Shown here piece after piece: positions 61,601 to 64,000 of a stretch of 64,000 nt of DNA. Under the pieces are notes generated by a model that was not told the origin of the DNA, did no database searches, and saw nothing but the letters and a program-made list of their open reading frames with translations. The DNA lies in NCBI GenBank assembly GCA_905183005.1, contig CAJJDO010000081.1, forward strand, positions 316,212 to 380,211, in the 5' to 3' direction. Position 1 is the first letter of the stretch. Each line of letters opens with the position of its first letter. Source of the stretch: Paramecium pentaurelia. Lineage: Eukaryota; Ciliophora; Oligohymenophorea; Peniculida; Parameciidae. The translations under genes were made by a program, and so were the position numbers.

Positions 61601-64000
61601 ATGATATTAATAAGTTTCTTGGTATTAAGTACAAAGATGTTGAATGGTTTTGAGACCATCAAAATGAATCCAGCTTATCAATATCAAAGGAAATTTATTT
61701 AATTAACAGAAAATGAATATACAACTAATACTTGTTTGACTTATGGATTATGGTCAAAGTATAATCCATTAAGTACAATTACATAGGTAGGAATGTATGG
61801 ATTATTCGATAGTCACTGCTTTCATTTACATAATGCAATTGAATAGAATTCATAAAGTTTAAATCTTATTTATTATGATTGCTTAGACTCTGTTTCAAGA
61901 AAAATAATTAAAAAAATCCTATTTATTAATAATTTAGATGAATAGGTTAGACTTTAAATAGAAATTGATTCATTTGATTATGAAAACACTTGGTATTACT
62001 TACAATTAATAGCTTATCCATCTTAGAATATATTTAAATTGATATTTATTAAAAGGTAGGAAGTTTTATTTTAAACTATAAAGTCAATGAAATATCCATT
62101 TAATGATGAAAACTTAATCCTATCATTTGGAGGTAATTTTAGAGTACATAATTCAAAGATACATGAAATTAAAAATGGTGAAATATTCTCTTATTTTCCA
62201 GGCACTATTATTTTGTAAGAATTTTCAATTTAAAGTTTAACACTTGATTTTGCTTTTATTGATATTGCAAATTAAGCATATAAATAATTTGATTAATGTA
62301 TTTGTTAACCAAATGAGAAATTCTTGATTGGAGATAAGGATTTTAAATAATAAGAATATGACATCTATTTTTCTGATAATTTAAATTGTGAATCATTTGT
62401 ATTAATAGGTTGGATTAAAATTAAAGAGATTATTAATCCATCTGGAATACTCAATTATTAATTAATGAAAATTTCACCAAATTTACAGAACCCAATATTT
62501 TAAAATCAAAATTTATCGCCCTTTTAATTATTTTATCATATAACATCATTATAAAATGAAATAGAAATCATTACGTATAGTTATACCTTTCCTGATGTTT
62601 CTATTGATTTTTAAGATAATCCTTTCCTAATAAAGAAAATATTATTAATTAAAAATATGATCAATTTATGGCATTATCTCAAAGTTGAATTATTAGATAA
62701 TAAGTTAATTGTAGAAATTACATTTTATGAAGGTTAAGAAATATTCTATTATGATGCTTAATTTGAAGTTCATCACTTTCATAATTGTTTATTTAAACTC
62801 TAATATGGTAATTGTTAATAAACATAAATGAATTATTTAAACATCTAAATAAAAAATTTAGAGTTTTTTAATTGTTATAAAGAAATTACAACATAAAATT
62901 GTCATTACAGTTGTTATGAATGTGATGGTCCAACCAATTAGAATTGTTTGTCTTGTTCCATTGAATCTTAAAGAATCTATATTTAAGAACATAAAGTCTG
63001 CATTTGTCCATATAATACAATAGATAATTAAAATAAATGTTAAACATACGTAGATTCAAACCTTAGATTGATTGAAGATTAAAATCTTAATAATAATTAG
63101 AATTGTTAATATGGATTTTTTGAATTTGATGGGAATTGTATATAATGGTAAAAAAATAATTAAAATTTAGTCCTTCTATTATTAAGGATGATTTTATTAG
63201 TTGCCTAGAATGTCTTAATAACCCTAAATCATGGTTTGAATATCCAATTTGCCAAAGAGTATTAGTTATCAAACCAAATACATCTTATTATGAGGCATTA
63301 CTTCTATTTGGTGATGTTTAATATTATTTTGATGGAATATAACTTAATTCTATTCATAACACATATTCATTTTCTTATGAAACCTTAATTACAAATACTA
63401 CAGGCATTTATAAAGAATTTTATTTGTCTTAAAATTATTTTAGACAATTTTGTTAATAAATGGATTTTGTTGATACTGATTAATTCATTTGTTATGAATG
63501 TTTCATAAAAAGTTGTTAAATTTGTTAAGTAACTCCTACTACTTTTATATGTGTAAAATGTTATGGTGATTATAAATTAATAAATGATTAATGTATATTT
63601 TAACCTTCAGTAAAAGCTAAATTTGAACTTATTTGTTTACCACCATATTATTATTCCTTTGATAATTATTGTAAAATTTGTAAAATCAAAAATTGCATAT
63701 ACTGTTTTGAATACTCTACAACTAATTAAAATTACTGCTCTTTAGTTAAGTTACCTAGTTTGAATTTGAATTTAAGGCAAAATTTCAAAATAGGTTGTGC
63801 ACTTTGTGAAGAAAACTACATTTTTGATTTTACTTTAGAATTATGCTTAAGATAAATCCCTGAAATTATGAATTGTCAAAGATCTTATATAAATTTTTAA
63901 AATTAGGAATAATGTGTTTCATCTATGAATGATGACTTTTCTATTGCACCAGAGATATCTAATTGTTAGAAATATATTGTAAATTGTCTAATATGTTCTC
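61601..64000 (+). CDS. large Cys-rich secreted protein with LamG-like N-terminus, 3' end outside window
   Basis: At least 790 residues, open to the right edge; one intron at 63148-63170 (23 nt), whose removal makes GNCIQCPSIIKDDFISCLEC. Residues 1-16 (MILISFLVLSTKMLNG) are a signal peptide. The first 420 residues contain two LamG-like units with Trp-strand openings (CLTYGLWSKYNP; SFVLIGWIKIKEI). From about 430 the protein is Cys-rich in C-x2-C / C-x5-C steps (CHYSCYECDGPTNQNCLSC, CKICKIKNCIYC), the pattern of furin-like/growth-factor-receptor Cys repeats common in large ciliate surface proteins. No membrane helix is seen yet; one may lie beyond the window. The N-terminal units resemble those of the ten-unit protein at 31593. 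Confidence 0.8.

Noticed and set aside
1..64000. Standard-code reading with TAA/TAG as stops
   Set aside because: It would cut XRN1, eIF5, OSBP and others into dozens of pieces at positions that clearly encode glutamine.
1..64000. CRISPR arrays, insertion sequences, bacterial operons
   Set aside because: No spaced direct repeats, transposase motifs or Shine-Dalgarno-led operons; the sequence is eukaryotic.

Overview
The window is macronuclear-type DNA from a ciliate, almost certainly a Paramecium. TAA and TAG read as glutamine inside obvious genes (XRN1, eIF5, oxysterol-binding protein, carbonic anhydrase), and every recognisable gene ends at TGA (nuclear code table 6). Genes are interrupted by tiny GT..AG introns, mostly 21-32 nt. 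Spacers are short and very AT-rich, and a trichocyst matrix protein gene is present. All CDS coordinates below are genomic spans; intron positions are in the evidence fields. Each spliced length was checked to be a multiple of three, ending in TGA.

Layout. 1-14 kb: partial coiled-coil gene (-), Cys-rich GPI-type surface protein, multi-pass membrane protein, unknown protein, trichocyst matrix protein, a degenerate stretch, a CBM20 starch-binding protein, small unknown genes and a FYVE-type finger/TBC-like protein. 14-28 kb: XRN1 5'-3' exonuclease, a ciliate transmembrane protein (-), a small membrane protein, a short VPS13-like lipid-transfer protein and a COQ8/ADCK kinase (-). 28-38 kb: CEP164-like WW/coiled-coil protein and a 2,014-residue secreted protein with ten regularly spaced LamG-like units. 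38-48 kb: C2H2 finger (-), Rab8-like GTPase (-), tandem cytochrome b5 protein (-), coiled-coil protein, CUE protein, PAS-like protein, eIF5 and tRNA-Phe. 48-58 kb: DcpS, beta-carbonic anhydrase, ULK-like kinase (-), oxysterol-binding protein and an FCP1/SCP-type phosphatase (-). 58-64 kb: MORN-repeat protein, a 1.14-kb near-identical duplication split by a single N (probably an assembly artefact), and a partial Cys-rich secreted protein.

No single pathway unites the window. Loose themes are mRNA end processing and translation (XRN1, DcpS, eIF5, CTD-type phosphatase), membrane traffic and lipid transfer (VPS13, OSBP, Rab, FYVE/TBC, ULK-like) and secreted or surface proteins (trichocyst, Cys-rich, LamG-repeat). 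The least familiar object is the ten-unit LamG-like protein, which appears to have a relative in the partial gene at the right edge. Gene packing is extreme in places: one convergent pair of stop codons is 1 nt apart.
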